From Lichtheimia corymbifera B2541 (taxonomy: Eukaryota; Mucoromycota; Mucoromycetes; Mucorales; Lichtheimiaceae): a stretch of 64,000 nucleotides of DNA. Location of the stretch: positions 1 through 64,000 of the forward strand of contig JNEU01000888.1 in the NCBI GenBank assembly GCA_000697475.1, given 5' to 3'. This document shows, in pieces, positions 9,949-24,017 of this stretch (positions within the stretch are counted from its first letter, which is position 1; every line of letters starts with the position of its first letter). The notes under the pieces are model-generated. The model made no database searches. It was not told the origin of the DNA and worked only from the letters and a program-made list of their open reading frames with translations. Position numbers and translations under genes: made by a program.

Positions 9949-11223
9949 ATGAGCCTCAAGATTGCAAGCCGGGCTTTTCGCATTGCTACTCGACACTATT
10001 CAACTCGATCGAATCCGCTCCGAGTTCTTGGGATTGAGACGTCCTGCGATGACACTTCGGCTGCTGTTGTAACGTCCGATCGACGCATTTTATCTGAAGT
10101 ACGACATGGCCAACGAGACATGCATGAACCTATGGGTGGCATTGTACCAACACTTGCAAGTCTTGCCCATTCACGCAACTTACCCAATGTTATATGTCAA
10201 GCCCTTGATGAAGCAGGGTTATCAGTTCATGAATTGGATGGTGTTGCTGTTACTCGTGGCCCTGGGTTACCGCCGTGCCTACCAGTGGGATTGAATGCTG
10301 GCAAGACGTTGGCTGCTGTATGTAAGAAACCATTGATTGGAGTGCATCATATGGTAAGGAGTCCCTTCTTTTGTTGTTGTACCTACAAAAGTATTCATGA
10401 TCTGACAATGCTGCTGGATTGGGTTTAGGAAGCACATGCATTGACAGCAAGGTTAACAGAATCCAACGCACCAGCCTTTCCTTTCATGACCCTTCTCATC
10501 TCGGGTGGACATACCATTTTATTGACAGCCAACAGCCTTGGAGACTATGAGATACTTGTTGATACGATGGATAATGCTGTGGGTGAAGCTATCGACAAAA
10601 CGGCACGTCTGCTTTCTTTACCATGGGAAGGCAGTAGTCCTGGTCCTGCCTTGGAACGAGCGGCTGCCCAAGGTGATCCCATTCGATTCCTTCAACGACT
10701 ACCAACACCACTCTTGAATGACAAGAAATCAATGTTTGCTTTCAGCTTTTCGGGATTAAAGACGGCTGTTGCACGACTTGTGGAAAAAGAAAATGTATCG
10801 ACGACGCAGGATATCAATGATGTGGCGGCTGCTTTCCAAGCGAGATGTATCGGTCACATTGAACAAAAACTCAAGCTTGCCCTGGATCGAGAAATCAAAT
10901 GCAACAAAAAGCCATTATCTTCCTTGATTGTGAGCGGTGGTGTAGCAAGCAATCGATATTTCCGTGATAGGTGAGCTAGCTGGTGGAGGGGGATGATATT
11001 GAGACACACACGTGATGGCTAAGACATTCTCTACCCTAGATTACAATCTGTGACAGCCGCCTATGGATTACCTCTCGTTTGTCCACCACCTAAACTATGC
11101 ACAGACAATGGTGCCATGATTGCATGGGCAGGAATAGAACGCTTACAAGCTGGTCTTGTCGATGACTATACCATCACAGCCCTACCGAAATGGTCCCTTG
11201 AATCGCTCAAAGATGCATTATAA
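9949..11223 (+). CDS. QRI7: Mitochondrial tRNA N6-threonylcarbamoyladenosine synthase subunit (Qri7/OSGEPL1)
   Basis: It transfers the threonylcarbamoyl group onto A37 of ANN-decoding tRNAs in mitochondria. The start at 9949 gives an Arg/Ser-rich presequence ([19 protein letters not shown]). This is followed by the Kae1/TsaD signature [13 protein letters not shown], the metal-binding [14 protein letters not shown] and the C-terminal SGGVASN and [10 protein letters not shown] motifs. Exons are 9949-10353, 10429-10970 and 11040-11223. Their lengths sum to 1131 nt (376 aa), typical of the mitochondrial orthologue. It converges on SRP14 with a ~170-bp gap. Confidence 0.95.
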
Positions 11224-11393
11224 TAGATGATTGATTGTACATACATAGTCTAGGATTTGACATTATCAAACATACCATTCATTCAACGCATATGAGTGCT
11301 TTTGCAACATTTGCTATTTGTATTTACAAAAAAAGGAATGTTCTCTTTCTATGATAACTTGTGTGGTGGGAGCTATTTGTGAGAATCAAAGTT

Positions 11394-11951
11394 TCAGGCC
11401 GTGGTGGCTTTCTGCTTCTTGTTCTTCTTGTTACGTTCCTTCTTCTTTAGGGAATCCATATATGCCTTGATCACAGTGGTATACGCATCATGAAATTTAT
11501 CCAAATCATCCCCAGCAACCTAGCATACACCCAATGATTCAGCCATGATGCTGCTTTACGACAGTTGAATTGATCCTTACCACCGTGCTAATCTTTTTAT
11601 TCTTAAATGATGCACGCACCAGGCATGGATATTGGTCGTTGGCAAGTTCAAGGCGTGTTGTCAATCCAGTGGCGTCTTGCTTTGGCATGGTCTTTTTGGC
11701 AATATTCACTCGGCTTTCAGTCACTAAAAGACAAGAGTGAGTTTGGGACATGTAACGCCACTGCCACCATCAGTTGCTTGACCCACGTACTTCGCTTCAT
11801 CGTGACCGACACAGTTCCTGTTCCCGATTTCCTTGAATCCTCATACAGCTTAGCTAGCTCGGTTGTAAACTAGTGCAATCAAGTTAATAAAAAACGAGCG
11901 ATCACGGTATACAAGACGATGGCGTACTGCATTAGGCTCCATATGCTTCAT
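11394..11951 (-). CDS. SRP14: Signal recognition particle 14-kDa subunit
   Basis: It forms the Alu-domain heterodimer with SRP9 and slows translation elongation during ER targeting. Four exons: 11951-11928, 11869-11791, 11723-11581 and 11519-11394, all with GT..AG introns of 58-67 nt, total 123 aa. Recognisable segments are FTTELAKLYEDSRKSGTG, the central LVRASFKNKKISTVV and the Lys-rich tail SLKKKERNKKNKKQK that contacts SRP RNA. The first exon holds only eight codons. It is assigned because its donor gives a start and joins in phase to the FTTEL segment. Confidence 0.9.
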
Positions 11952-12354
11952 GTTGGCGGTTATCAAACAAGACAAGGTGTCTTTCCACACCAGACAATTG
12001 ATTGTGTGTGCGTGATGGTGATTTGGATAATTTACTCCGCCCTCCTACTGCCATGTCATCCCATCATTCTCCCCTTTGATAGATATCAAAAAATCGTAAG
12101 CTGCATTGGTGACAATGATAGTTTTAAGGGGGCGGCTCTATAATAGCATATAACTGCTGTCCAATGCCCATCTTGGTAAAAAAAAAAAAATTGCGTGTCA
12201 TTAATATAAAAAGTATTTACATGGGAAATGAAACAAATGGCTATGCGTCAATAGGATGCGTGCGTGAGAGTGAGCGATGGAGTGGCAGTGAGTGTGAGTG
12301 TGAGTGTGTGAGAGAGAGGGCAGGGGGGGGAAACAAGATCTAAAGAAATGGAAT
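11952..12354. other. Intergenic with simple repeats
   Basis: It contains an A-tract at about 12178-12190 and a GTGAGT/GAGAG microsatellite with a G-tract at 12285-12330. No gene is seen. Confidence 0.55.
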
Positions 12355-13507
12355 CTAGGCAAAGTATTGGGATAAGGTTTCATAGGTAAGGAAGATGATT
12401 GCACTTGTAGGCATACTTCGAGCCACCGTCAAACCACAGCCACGATAAAAGCCCTTGATACCTCCATTGGCATAAATGTCTCGTGTTGTTTCCATGAAGG
12501 TTCGTGGAGAAGTCATTTTCAACAGCTCGCCATCCGTTTGCATGTATGACTTGACGACATCCACTGGATAGAATGAAAAGTTGTAACAAGCGCCACCCAA
12601 TGCACCAGCCAGCATAAGATCTGTTGCACCCAATTCCTTTTTGCTGGAAAGATTCCGTTTCCGAATAATAGCATCACATGTGTACTCGTATGCACCAAAC
12701 CAAAAGGCACCTCCTCCTGCTTCACGTAGCAATGTTGCCAAATAGCCTCGATAGAATCCAGCCATACCATTCTGCTTCAGCGTATGACTGATAACATGAA
12801 GGGGTCCTGTATAACGAATGGAGCGAGTGGTAGAGGTATCCGCCAACTGAACCTGCAGCTTGCATTTCACCAACTCGACCGGGGTCAATACAAAAGAAGC
12901 AAGGGCACCCGATGCTGCACCTGCAAGCACAAGCTGATTCAGGCTCAAGGCTGGTAACTTTTCTTCGGGTGTATGAAGGAGTGTATGTCGTTCTTCTGCT
13001 GAGGATGCGGCACAGTACCGGATCAAATGTTGTACTTGACGATATCCCACAAAGAGTGCTGCATTTTCTATCATGGATCCGATCATGGGTGATGACATGC
13101 CCTATAGGATGATGATATCAGCCACACACATACATCCTTCAATACCCTATTCCCCATCCTCCCATTCTATACCTTGAATAAACCACGAATGCCTTCTTGT
13201 TTCAATGTAACTGTCAAGCAGTGTAAAGGTCCATTGAAATAGGGACGATCCAGTGGCTGTGTTTGCAGTCGAACTTTGACAGTGTCAAATGGATATTCAA
13301 TCACCTTGCCCACCATACCAGCGATCTGTAATAGACGCTTCTTTAATACAATGCGGACCCAATAACCAACGCTGATCTTACCGATCCAAACAACAAGTCT
13401 TCCATTTGACGGCGCATATTTGATTTGGGCTCGATAAAGACTGCATCGTCGACAGGTTTTATGTTTGCGAGGGGTGAAAGACTGCCGTGTTGCTGTGGTG
13501 ATTCCAT
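12355..13507 (-). CDS. ORT1: Mitochondrial carrier, ornithine/basic amino-acid type (Ort1-like)
   Basis: An inner-membrane carrier of the SLC25 family. Exons are 13507-13382, 13325-13173 and 13101-12355, total 341 aa. Three tandem ~100-residue repeats each start with a Px[DE]xx[KR] signature: [27 protein letters not shown] and YPVDVVKSYMQT. The first repeat begins [23 protein letters not shown], as in the ornithine carrier ORT1/ARG11, which exchanges ornithine across the membrane for the arginine and urea pathways. The substrate is inferred from this resemblance; a carnitine-type carrier is the main alternative. An N-terminal ~40-residue hydrophilic extension precedes the repeat. Confidence 0.85.
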
Positions 13508-13730
13508 GTTGATAATAAAGAAAAAGAGAGCGGAATTGTTGAGGTGGTGAAGGTGGTGGTAATGGTGAGCAAAGCAACAAGGCGAACAAAAAGCTTTATT
13601 TGTGTATCGAGATGAGTCATAAACTAATATCTGTCCCCACCTTTAATTCAAACCCCACACACAAACTGACCACATTGTTTCATATAGTAACCATTATCCT
13701 TTATGTATAATATCGTAAATGAAAATTGAT

Positions 13731-15255
<1,525 letters not shown>

Positions 15256-15317
15256 AGTGAAAAGATGAAGAAAAAAGAGTAATGTGCTTGATGAATGATG
15301 ATGGCCCTGAGTTAACC

Positions 15318-15326
15318 CTTTATAAA
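15318..15326 (-). promoter_or_regulatory. TATA box of the CRAL-TRIO gene
   Basis: TTTATAAAG (palindromic) lies about 65 bp upstream of the ATG at 15255. Confidence 0.55.
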
Positions 15327-16703
15327 GGGGGTCTTTTATGCTCCACAAATACATTTTTATTTCACGGTGTACAAACCTAACGTATTTAGGCGGTTCAAGA
15401 TGAGGTATGCAGTTTGTCGCCCTGAATAGGCAATGCTCTCCCCAAGCCAGAAAGAAAACACCGCTTGTCAATCCGCTCACTAATCGACGAGCACGGTCCA
15501 TGCAAAAAAGTGCACAGACTGCCACTATTACTGCTGGTTGTCAACTTGACATACCTGGGTCCTATACTTTAAACCATCACCCCACCTTTAGCCCTGATAA
15601 CATGGTGGTGTATTATATTGCTATATCAACTATCAATAAACCAGAGTAGTATAGCCATCTCAGGAAGTGACGCTCATATGAAATATAATCATGTCCGACT
15701 CGAACCCCAAACAAAAAAGGTGACCCACCAAAAAGTCCCCGCCAAAGGTGGGAATTTCATACGCTACGTCAACTCGTCGCTTTCATGTACTTAGTCTACA
15801 CGCCAGCCAGCCACCACTACTCAACAATCAATCCATCATGCCCCAGCCGCTTCTACTTTAATAATTCACATGATGCTAATTCTCCACACCAATCTACTGT
15901 TGACTGTGTTGATCAGTGTTTGTGCTACAACACTGCTATTCAAAATGGCAGCTTCCACATGTTGGCATGCTGGATCAGCACTATGCAGCGTGTCTTTGAT
16001 GACTTTTTGCTGTCATCATGATAAAACATCTTGGCAAGGTTTTAGATCCAGTATTCGAGTTTGCTGCTGGTTGGCCTTTTCTAAAGAATATTATCGTGGC
16101 GGCGGTGATAATATTAGTAGTAGTGTGGTTGTTGCATTAATAAGGTTCGATTTAACGTAATGCTGTAGACGTTTGTGTTGCCTTCAAGCATATTGTTGTT
16201 ACCGAAATGGTATGTAGACAATCAAGACGCGTCGCCCAAAAAGCATGTGATTTTGAGCTTTTCACTCTCATGCAGCCTACATCGTCATTCTACAACAATA
16301 GCAAATTCATTCATCCACTAGTCAACAAGATGGTCTTTTTTTGGATACCCCGTGACCTATCCATCTAAAAGGAAAACTCGATGACAATCACTTTTTCTAT
16401 CACGAAAGGAATGTAATAATAAGCATGCCTACTATGTGAGATGCTTTAAGAAAAAGGAAACCTGCTACTATCCACATCTGTGACGTTGGTAATGTAAAAG
16501 TGGAGCGTCGGGGGGAGGGAGGCAATGACTCAACGCCACTGCTGAGTTAACATCCTCATCGTCATGATCCTGCCAATGTGTTATACGATCGAAACAATAG
16601 ATTTATTTACACATTTTACACGTCGTCGAGCGTATTATGTTACAAGGTATGGGGGTATGTATGAAATATATAAAACGAAAACCGCATATACTATGATTCG
16701 GTT
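15327..16703. other. Long intergenic region, no convincing gene
   Basis: A 96-codon plus-strand frame at 15870-16160 starts with a signal-peptide-like stretch but has no recognisable family and no support. Otherwise the region is AT-rich and unremarkable. Confidence 0.45.
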
Positions 16704-17384
16704 TTAGAGACGATCTTGCAAGGACGCATTAGAGAGAGTGGGTGAGGGATAATAGCGACTATTCTGTGATACAGCAGAGTAAGAGTTGGCAGAGTTGGTA
16801 GTAGTAGTAGTGCACTCACTACCTTTGATATTCATGGACATCATCAAGTCTTCAATACTCCTTGGAGCAGCACGACCTTGATGTTGATAAGCCTCTTGCA
16901 ATGCCATAAATAGCACGTTATTTTGCTGTTGCAACTGTTCCACCAAGGACCGCATGTGCTCATTTTGCTGATTTCTTTTAGCACGGTAACGTGCGGATGC
17001 TTCTTTGTTCCTTCGACGGCGTTCATCCAATGTATGCTTGCTGTTGATATCGAAAAACGAGGCTGCGGATTTACTTCGTTGACCCAAGACGCCTTCATGT
17101 GCCGATGCTGCGGATCCGTTTTCTGTCAACCCCCCTCGATCTAAACGCTCTGACATGGAACGAGGCGATAGCATGCACATGGGCTCATCATTGTCATAGA
17201 CACTTGTGTTGCTACTAGTACTACTACGGTGATACGGTGGCTCGGTGCATTGAAATTGGTATGGCTCTTCCTCTTCAAAATCTGGATGCATTGGCGTTGT
17301 TGTTGTTGTAGAGATGGTATCTTCTTTGACAAGCGAGGAGATCGACATTGCCTTTCGGCTGTTATTGGCAGAAAAAGTTGACAT
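16704..17384 (-). CDS. bZIP transcription factor
   Basis: A single-exon gene of ~226 aa. A Ser/Thr-rich N-terminus precedes the basic region LDERRRRNKEASARYRAKRN, which has the N-x2-(S/A)AR-x-R pattern. A short zipper follows (MRSLVEQLQQQNNVLFMALQEA). The basic region resembles Gcn4/Cys-3-type regulators, so a role in amino-acid or sulfur metabolism is possible but unproven. The start at 17384 is chosen over an in-frame Met 15 codons upstream because that extension is hydrophobic and atypical. A TATATAA element at about 17470-17477 (minus) supports this. Confidence 0.88.
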   Translation of the reverse strand: MSTFSANNSRKAMSISSLVKEDTISTTTTTPMHPDFEEEEPYQFQCTEPPYHRSSTSSNTSVYDNDEPMCMLSPRSMSERLDRGGLTENGSAASAHEGVLGQRSKSAASFFDINSKHTLDERRRRNKEASARYRAKRNQQNEHMRSLVEQLQQQNNVLFMALQEAYQHQGRAAPRSIEDLMMSMNIKGSECTTTTTNSANSYSAVSQNSRYYPSPTLSNASLQDRL

Positions 17385-18808
17385 TGAATTAGATATGGGG
17401 GTTATTGTAAATGAGACGACTAGAAACAAAGGAACATATTTTGGGCAATTGCTGTGGTGGTGGTCGTTTTATATAACCTCCATGAGCTGCAACAAGGCTT
17501 GCCAAGCTAGGTTGTGTAACAATGCTGAGCCAATACTTGGCTTTTAACCTGCATGCTTGACCTTTTTCTGCAGTGCTGGTGAGAACACTTTCACGCCATC
17601 TTGTATCACAAGAGGACGGGAACCGAATACTAAAGTCGCTGCGCCGCACCCACGCCTTTTGTCGATCTTTGGAATCTTCTGCCCTTGCCTACCCAGCCTT
17701 TGTTGCTATTTTGGTAAATGAAGAGAGTCAAGTGCATACACCACCACCACCACATGCAGCTGTGTGTACATGTATTTTTCTCTGTCTCCACCCCCACCCT
17801 TTCCTTTTCAAAGCAAAAAGACGTACAACTTGTCTCATCCTTTGTTGGTTTGATTCTTTGTTAGCTAAACTTAGAGGCTGAATCAACATGGTTTTGAACA
17901 AGGTATAACAAGATATCTCGTGAGAGTATGGCGTCATTGTGAAGAGTATGTAACGCATGGATCTGCTGACTTGGTACCCAACAAACACATGGTGAACAAC
18001 ATCAGTCCTCTTGGCGTTGTGATATTCCCTGGTAAGGAAATGTCTACGCAGATATTTTCAATCACTTGCCCAAAAGTCATGCATTCGCTGGCATCGTTCC
18101 CGCATCACAAACGCTAAAAAAAGACGCACAGAATTGTCGTTAGCTTTACATACATGACCTCCAGCAGCAGCAGCTCCTCCTGGAACATAAACCTCGTTGG
18201 CTATTGTTAGCATAAGCCCCCACCCCCTTTGTCAAGGCGCAGGCAAATGCTATATGTGTGCTTTTGTATCCATTTTGCGCGAGGCGCAGTTTTCAACGGT
18301 TATACTTACTTGTACACTATCCACACTTGTCGATATTAGGATATTCTTTACACCGAGCACTACCTCGAGCGCTATCTTTTTTGATCGGGACACATCAAAT
18401 CCCATATTAAGCAATGGCCCCCTTCTTTTCTACCATCACGTTGATGTACTTTTCTGATGGTTAGTCTTTTTTTGTCTTGCTGTGATACCAATCTTATTTT
18501 TGAAAGCATTTCAGATGGCCCTTTTTTCCCACTTCTTTATGTATGTGATCGTCTGTAGTTACTTGTGAGATGCATATCCCATATCGATTGATCGGCAGTT
18601 GATATATAGCTGTCAAGGAATGACATTGATTTATTGTATCAAATCCATTTGTTAAATATCATATCTCTAATGGTGGTGAACAGAATGAGGGTATCATGCA
18701 TTGGGATTATGCATGATCTTTTGGCGGGGTATCCAATTTCAATCGCTGTACGTTGCAAACACCGGCTTCTTTCTTGACACAGTTTTCACCATCTCCTCTC
18801 ACTCTTGC
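17385..18808. other. Divergent intergenic region
   Basis: It separates two divergently transcribed genes (bZIP and SCAI). Only overlapping low-value frames are present. A TATATAA serves the bZIP side at about 17470. Confidence 0.5.
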
Positions 18809-21676
18809 ATGGAAACCGACAACAACAATACAAGCAGCGACGCACAGGCCATTGACTCCTCAAATGCCATCCATTCGCCTAATGGAACAGACACTTCAAA
18901 AGCAAACAGCAATGCGCAAACCAAACCCACACAACCTGCCACTACTACTGCTGCTTTGAATGTACCTGCCGGCAAACCGAGCGCGTCAACAACTACAACT
19001 GCTTCGTCAGGTAGGGTTTAGAATAGGCGTTACACATATAAAAACTCACTCGCGTACCTATAAAGTGGCAACCGATGCAGCAGCAGCTCCTGTATCCACA
19101 GCCGATATTCGTGCAACGCCTGTTTCGCATCCACCTCATCCAATATCGCAGGAATCGGGTGTCGCCGCCGTTGAGGAGACAGCGCTTCAAAAGCAAAAGT
19201 TGGTCGAGGAATTCCAGTATCTATTGGAAAAGAGTCAAAGTTTATTTAGTGGTTTAAGGTGAGTAAGCTTCCTTTGATAGCGTACCAAGCTAAATACCCA
19301 TCTTCCTATTACTAGAGACTTGCCTCCCACTGGAAGTCATCGTCAATGGAGACCTGTAAGTGAGAAAAAAGAGATCCCATCATCCGTGGAGCATTGTAAT
19401 CATACTTTATCTCTATTAGTATTTCGAGAAAACCTTCGAGGTGTATACCAAGGTAGGCTGTGAGTCCTTTAATTTCTGATACCAATCCCATCTAATTTAA
19501 ACAACATCAAGCTTTGGAAGTTCCAACAGACACACCGGTAAGCACGAATCAAGGTGATAATTTGTCCGCCATGCTAATGAACATCCATTAGACCAGTTCT
19601 GGAGGACAAGAGCAATTATGGATTGAAGCGATGGGAAGTCGGCGAAATTGCAAGCAAGATTGGACAGTTATACTACCATTATTAGTAAGCACGTGATCTT
19701 TACACTTAAGAAGGATATATCCTCACATCCTTTATATAGTCTGCGAACGAGTGACACCAGCTATCTTCAAGAAGCTTATGTATTTTACGACGCCATCCAT
19801 GAACGACAGTATTTCAGGGATATCCTTGAAGTCAAAAAGTAAGTTAGGTCATTCCATTGCCAAGAGAGAGAATGAAACTCATACATTATTTTAGCCCTGC
19901 ATTGATGATCAAAAAGATGAGATATTACGCAAGGTTCATTGTTGTCAGCTTACTACTGAATCGAGAAGAGAAGATTCGGATGCTGGTGAGCGAGTTGGAA
20001 AACCTAGTGGACGAGTACACAAAAAACTTTAAGCCGCCAGATGCCAAGGAGTGGCAAGTTGTGTTGCAGGAGATATCAACATTTATGGAAGCTGAAAAGA
20101 AGCCTGCACCGATCAGCGTGGATCGTCTTCCTGTGACAGTGATGCACCGTTTATCTCCAACCATGAGGATTGATCGTGATTCGATTCCTGGGACGAGGCT
20201 AAAATTACAAGAGGCTATCCTTGTCGGCAATTCTCAAAAGCAAATCAAGTTTTCAGAGTTGACTTTGGATATGTATCGGATGCTGCAGAGTTTGGAAATG
20301 GAACCTACCGGCAATTTCCCATCAGCAACACCAAAGACAACAGCCAAAGCAGGTGGTGCTGGTGGTGATCAAGCAGGAGCCACATTGGAGAGCGGTGCCA
20401 AAGACGCTGCTGCTGCTGCTGCTGCTGCTGCATCCAAAGAGGAGCCTACGACGACGACGACAACGACTTCTTCCACCTCTTTAAAGAATACATCAGGAGC
20501 GACACCAACACCACCACCAGGTGCTACGCAACAACCTGCCACAGCAGTGAATACCAATGCACTAACACAGCCCACAAATACCGACAAACCATCATCGAGA
20601 CGTATCAATCCACACAAGTACTTGCTCTATCGACCTTCGCTTAGTCAACTATTTGTATACATTGCAACCGCATTTAAAGATACGGCAGAGAATGGTGTCA
20701 TGCTTCTTTATCTTTCGGCTGATGGATGTGAATATCCGGATGTGCGTGATACTGGTTATAAAGGAGGTGTTGCAGCCAATCATCGCAAAACTCAACCATC
20801 TACGGGTGCAGCCATGACGGCTACGCCTACCAGCAATGCCGACAAATCCGAGGCAACACCAACCACCTCCACAGCTACAGCGAATACGACAACAGCCACT
20901 GGAACCAATGCATCCTCCTCGTCGGCTACTGCATTATCCGCTTCATCACCAACACACGTCCCTTCTACGCATTGTTTACATCCAGCTGATCTTGTACCCT
21001 TTACTCGGAAGCCCTTGTTCCTTATTGTGGATAGCAGTAACAGCATTGCGTTCAATAATATCCTTAATGTATTCGGACAACCGCTCTTGATTCTCATGTC
21101 GCCTGTGGAATACCCATCCTCGGTCCAAGACCGCAGTGAAATAGGCAGTCTTTTCACTTTATTCCTTCATACACCTCTCCTCGGATTTTGTCTGGTATCA
21201 GATATTGGTGATCTCGATACCAATTGGGATGAATGCGTTATTCTTATTACGGATATGGAGCAAAAGACCGGAGAATTACTGTTGGAGAATCCTGAAGTTG
21301 GTAAGTAGATACGACATCATTAACGATGCTGTTGACTCATAGATGATGTATTAGATCCACAAATGAAACGATTCATGGCAGATGAATTTCTATGGACTTT
21401 TATTGTACGTTTTACGTTATGCTGCATCATTCTTCGATACCATTCATCCTTCAAAGATGAAAAGGTAAAGTACATATTACTATTTATTCTATCTTCGATT
21501 GACTAATTATAGCTATTATTATTATAAAGACATATCCAACCTCATCACCAGCATTACCCGAGAGCATCTACAATGCCGAAGAAATCATTGCCATGCTTCA
21601 TAGATTGACGTCTGTAGCCAAAGTAGGAACGTATTTCAATTTGCCATTTGCCACAGATGATCCGGTAGAGCCTTGA
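18809..21676 (+). CDS. SCAI: SCAI family protein (suppressor of cancer cell invasion homologue)
   Basis: The animal protein inhibits the MRTF/SRF coactivator pathway and takes part in DNA double-strand break handling. The fungal role is unknown. Ten exons: 18809-19010, 19066-19258, 19316-19355, 19420-19452, 19512-19537, 19592-19684, 19740-19838, 19895-21300, 21355-21464 and 21540-21676, all in phase. The signature core LWKFQQTHR..YGLKRWEVGEIASKIGQLYYHYYLRTSDTSYLQEAYVFY spans five short exons. The DUF-type body follows (SELTLDMYRMLQSLE, INPHKYLLYRPSLSQLFVYI, PLFLIVDSSNSIAFNNI, DEFLWTF). Two long low-complexity inserts (Ala/Thr-rich at 20330-20600 and 20800-20960) interrupt it. Confidence 0.92.
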
Positions 21677-21781
21677 AAATAAAATGGATGTCCCTGGGTA
21701 TGCCGCCCATTTCATTGGCTACTTTTAATCCAGCCACGCTTGGTGCCTGCCTTCTTTTCTGAACTGTGTGTGTTTGACAAA

Positions 21782-23828
21782 ATGAGCGAGCCGACATTAA
21801 GAAAGCATAATGCGACTGAATCGTCGGGTGAACAAGCCCATGACCCAGCAACGACTCATGAAGAACCACCTCTTAAACGAACAAAGCTGGAACCATCAGA
21901 CAACCAGCAAGGTGGGCTACACTAATGTGCCTCCATGGAGAGAACAGTCTTATTGATTCGTGTGCTAATAGAGTCGACTACTACTGGACGATCGTCGCTT
22001 GGAGATAACACTGGTACACCCAAGACGTACAACAGCAATGAAGGACCTGGCATGCGCATGTCAGTATCTGCTGTGCTGGCAGGCAATACACGGGACTTAT
22101 GGCACCGAGGATCGCCTTCCACTGGTTATGCACGTCTTTCGCCTCACAAGACTTTATCACCCACACCACCTCCAGCAGGCAGTACTACTACTACTCCTAC
22201 TACCGATAAAAAAGCACCCTCATCATCATCATCATCATCCACTGACAGCAATGCTTCACCCAAGCCCAACTCCGCCAATATCACCAGTGAACAACTCGTT
22301 CGTGCTCTTACTTCTTCTCGACTTTCATCAGAGACATTAGAATCAGCAGCAGCATCATCATCTTCAGATACACCTCAAGCATTAGGCAATGCTCTTGCTG
22401 CTGTAGCTGCTGCTACTGTCAATCGATCATCATCATCTTCTTCTTCTTCCAACACAACCACTGCTGCTGCTGCTATTGGCAGTTTGGCTGCTAATATTTC
22501 TACCATTCTGCATGCTAATGCCAATGATACAGATCCAGGCAAGTCAACCAACTACATGATCCATCTTTTACATGTCGACTTATATATATATATATATACC
22601 CTCCTTTAGAAAGTGCACGTCGAGCGAGTGGTATTCTCACCAATCCAACAGCATTGACACAAGTATTGGATCAAGCCATCCGGTTAGGAACCCAACAACA
22701 AAAAAGGAAATCGACTCATGATGAGGAAAAAGAGGAAGCAAAAAAGACAACAAAGAATGAAGAGAATAAGGGATTTCAACGCATTGTACGTAACGAGAAG
22801 GCATGGAAGGCATTGGAAGGATATCAAGAAAAACGCTTAGGTAAGTAGTTTGTGGGATTTTTATAGATGGAGATGGGACAACTAACGAACGCATGTAGGC
22901 TCTTGGTTATATTCACCCGAGTTATTATTACCCATTGATTCATCCCAATTGAATGGTCTGGTGGAGATATTGGTTCCTGCAAGATATCTTTCGTACAACA
23001 ACCCCAAAGTACAAAAACGAGCCGTATGGGGCACGGATATTTATACAGATGATTCGGATGTGGTATCAAGTAAGTCCTAAAGGAAAAAAAAGTGAGTGTA
23101 TAGTGATGTCCATCTCAACCGTTAAAGTGATTGTCCATTGTGGAAAATATAGCATGCCATTTATTGAACCTGATCTGGATGTTCATGACCCCGTTTCGAT
23201 TGCATTGGGTGCTACTTTGGATGAACCTATCAAGCCAAAAAAGACGTCCTATCCTATACCCGACCATGATCTCAAGGTCACTTTGCGTGTGATGCCTGCT
23301 TTGAAATGCTACACGGGCACGGTACAACATCATATTGGATCACGGAGCTGGGGAGGCAATCATGATGGGCTCAGTTATTGGGTGGAACATGTGGAAAAGT
23401 TAAAGGTATATACATAGACATGTGGGGGATGAGTGAGTGACTCTAATCTGATGAACGATAGAGAGGAGATGCACAACCGAGAGGAAGACATGGTATCAAA
23501 GCCAACATGAATCGTTATGCTTGTGAAAGGTATCGAACCTTGGGATTCCCTGTCAAAGAAAAGGAAGAAGAAGAGGACGAAGAAGACGAAGAGCAAGTCC
23601 CTGTTCCCCAAATCAAATCGGCCATGGTACGAAAGAAGAAAAGGGCCGTTTCAGCATCACCATCACCACCACCCACACCCACATCCCAATCTGTTTCAAC
23701 ATCAAGTCATCGACGACGTCCTTTTCGACGAGCAGCTGGCAGGGTAAGTAAGGAATGGCATCTTTTATTTATGCAAAACATGGACGGGCTCACATTTATT
23801 TTAGGCACGAAATAGGAATAGGGTCTAG
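21782..23828 (+). CDS. RXT3: Rxt3-like subunit of the Rpd3L histone deacetylase complex
   Basis: Exons are 21782-21911, 21972-22538, 22610-22840, 22899-23069, 23128-23405, 23462-23743 and 23805-23828. After a long Ser/Thr/Ala-rich N-terminus comes the Rxt3 domain: ILVPARYLSYNNPKVQKRAVWGTDIYTDDSDVV and then IVHCGKYSMPF. Next are the LKVTLRVMP and SRSWGGNHDG segments, and a basic, acidic-interrupted tail with RKKKRA. The yeast protein is a subunit of the large Rpd3 deacetylase and acts in the nucleus. Intron 2 (22539-22609) starts with GC: CAG/GCAAGT. It must be removed, because reading through meets a stop. Only 105 bp separate this gene from SCAI. Confidence 0.88.
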
Positions 23829-24017
23829 TAGTAGTAGTGGTGGTCATCCAATAAAACAAGTAGTAAAATGATGGAGAATGTTTAATAGTAGTGCTTTCAA
23901 AACAGAAATGTACAAAAATGGATGCAATGCTAAAAATGTAAAAGAGGGACAAAACTAAAGTATGAAGCGTGTAGTAAAAAGAGAGAAACAGTAAAAAAGT
24001 GGCAATGGGGAGGGTGC

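Noticed and set aside
15870..16160. 96-codon ORF with a signal-peptide-like start
   Set aside because: No family, no splice or promoter support. Base composition is like the surrounding non-coding DNA.
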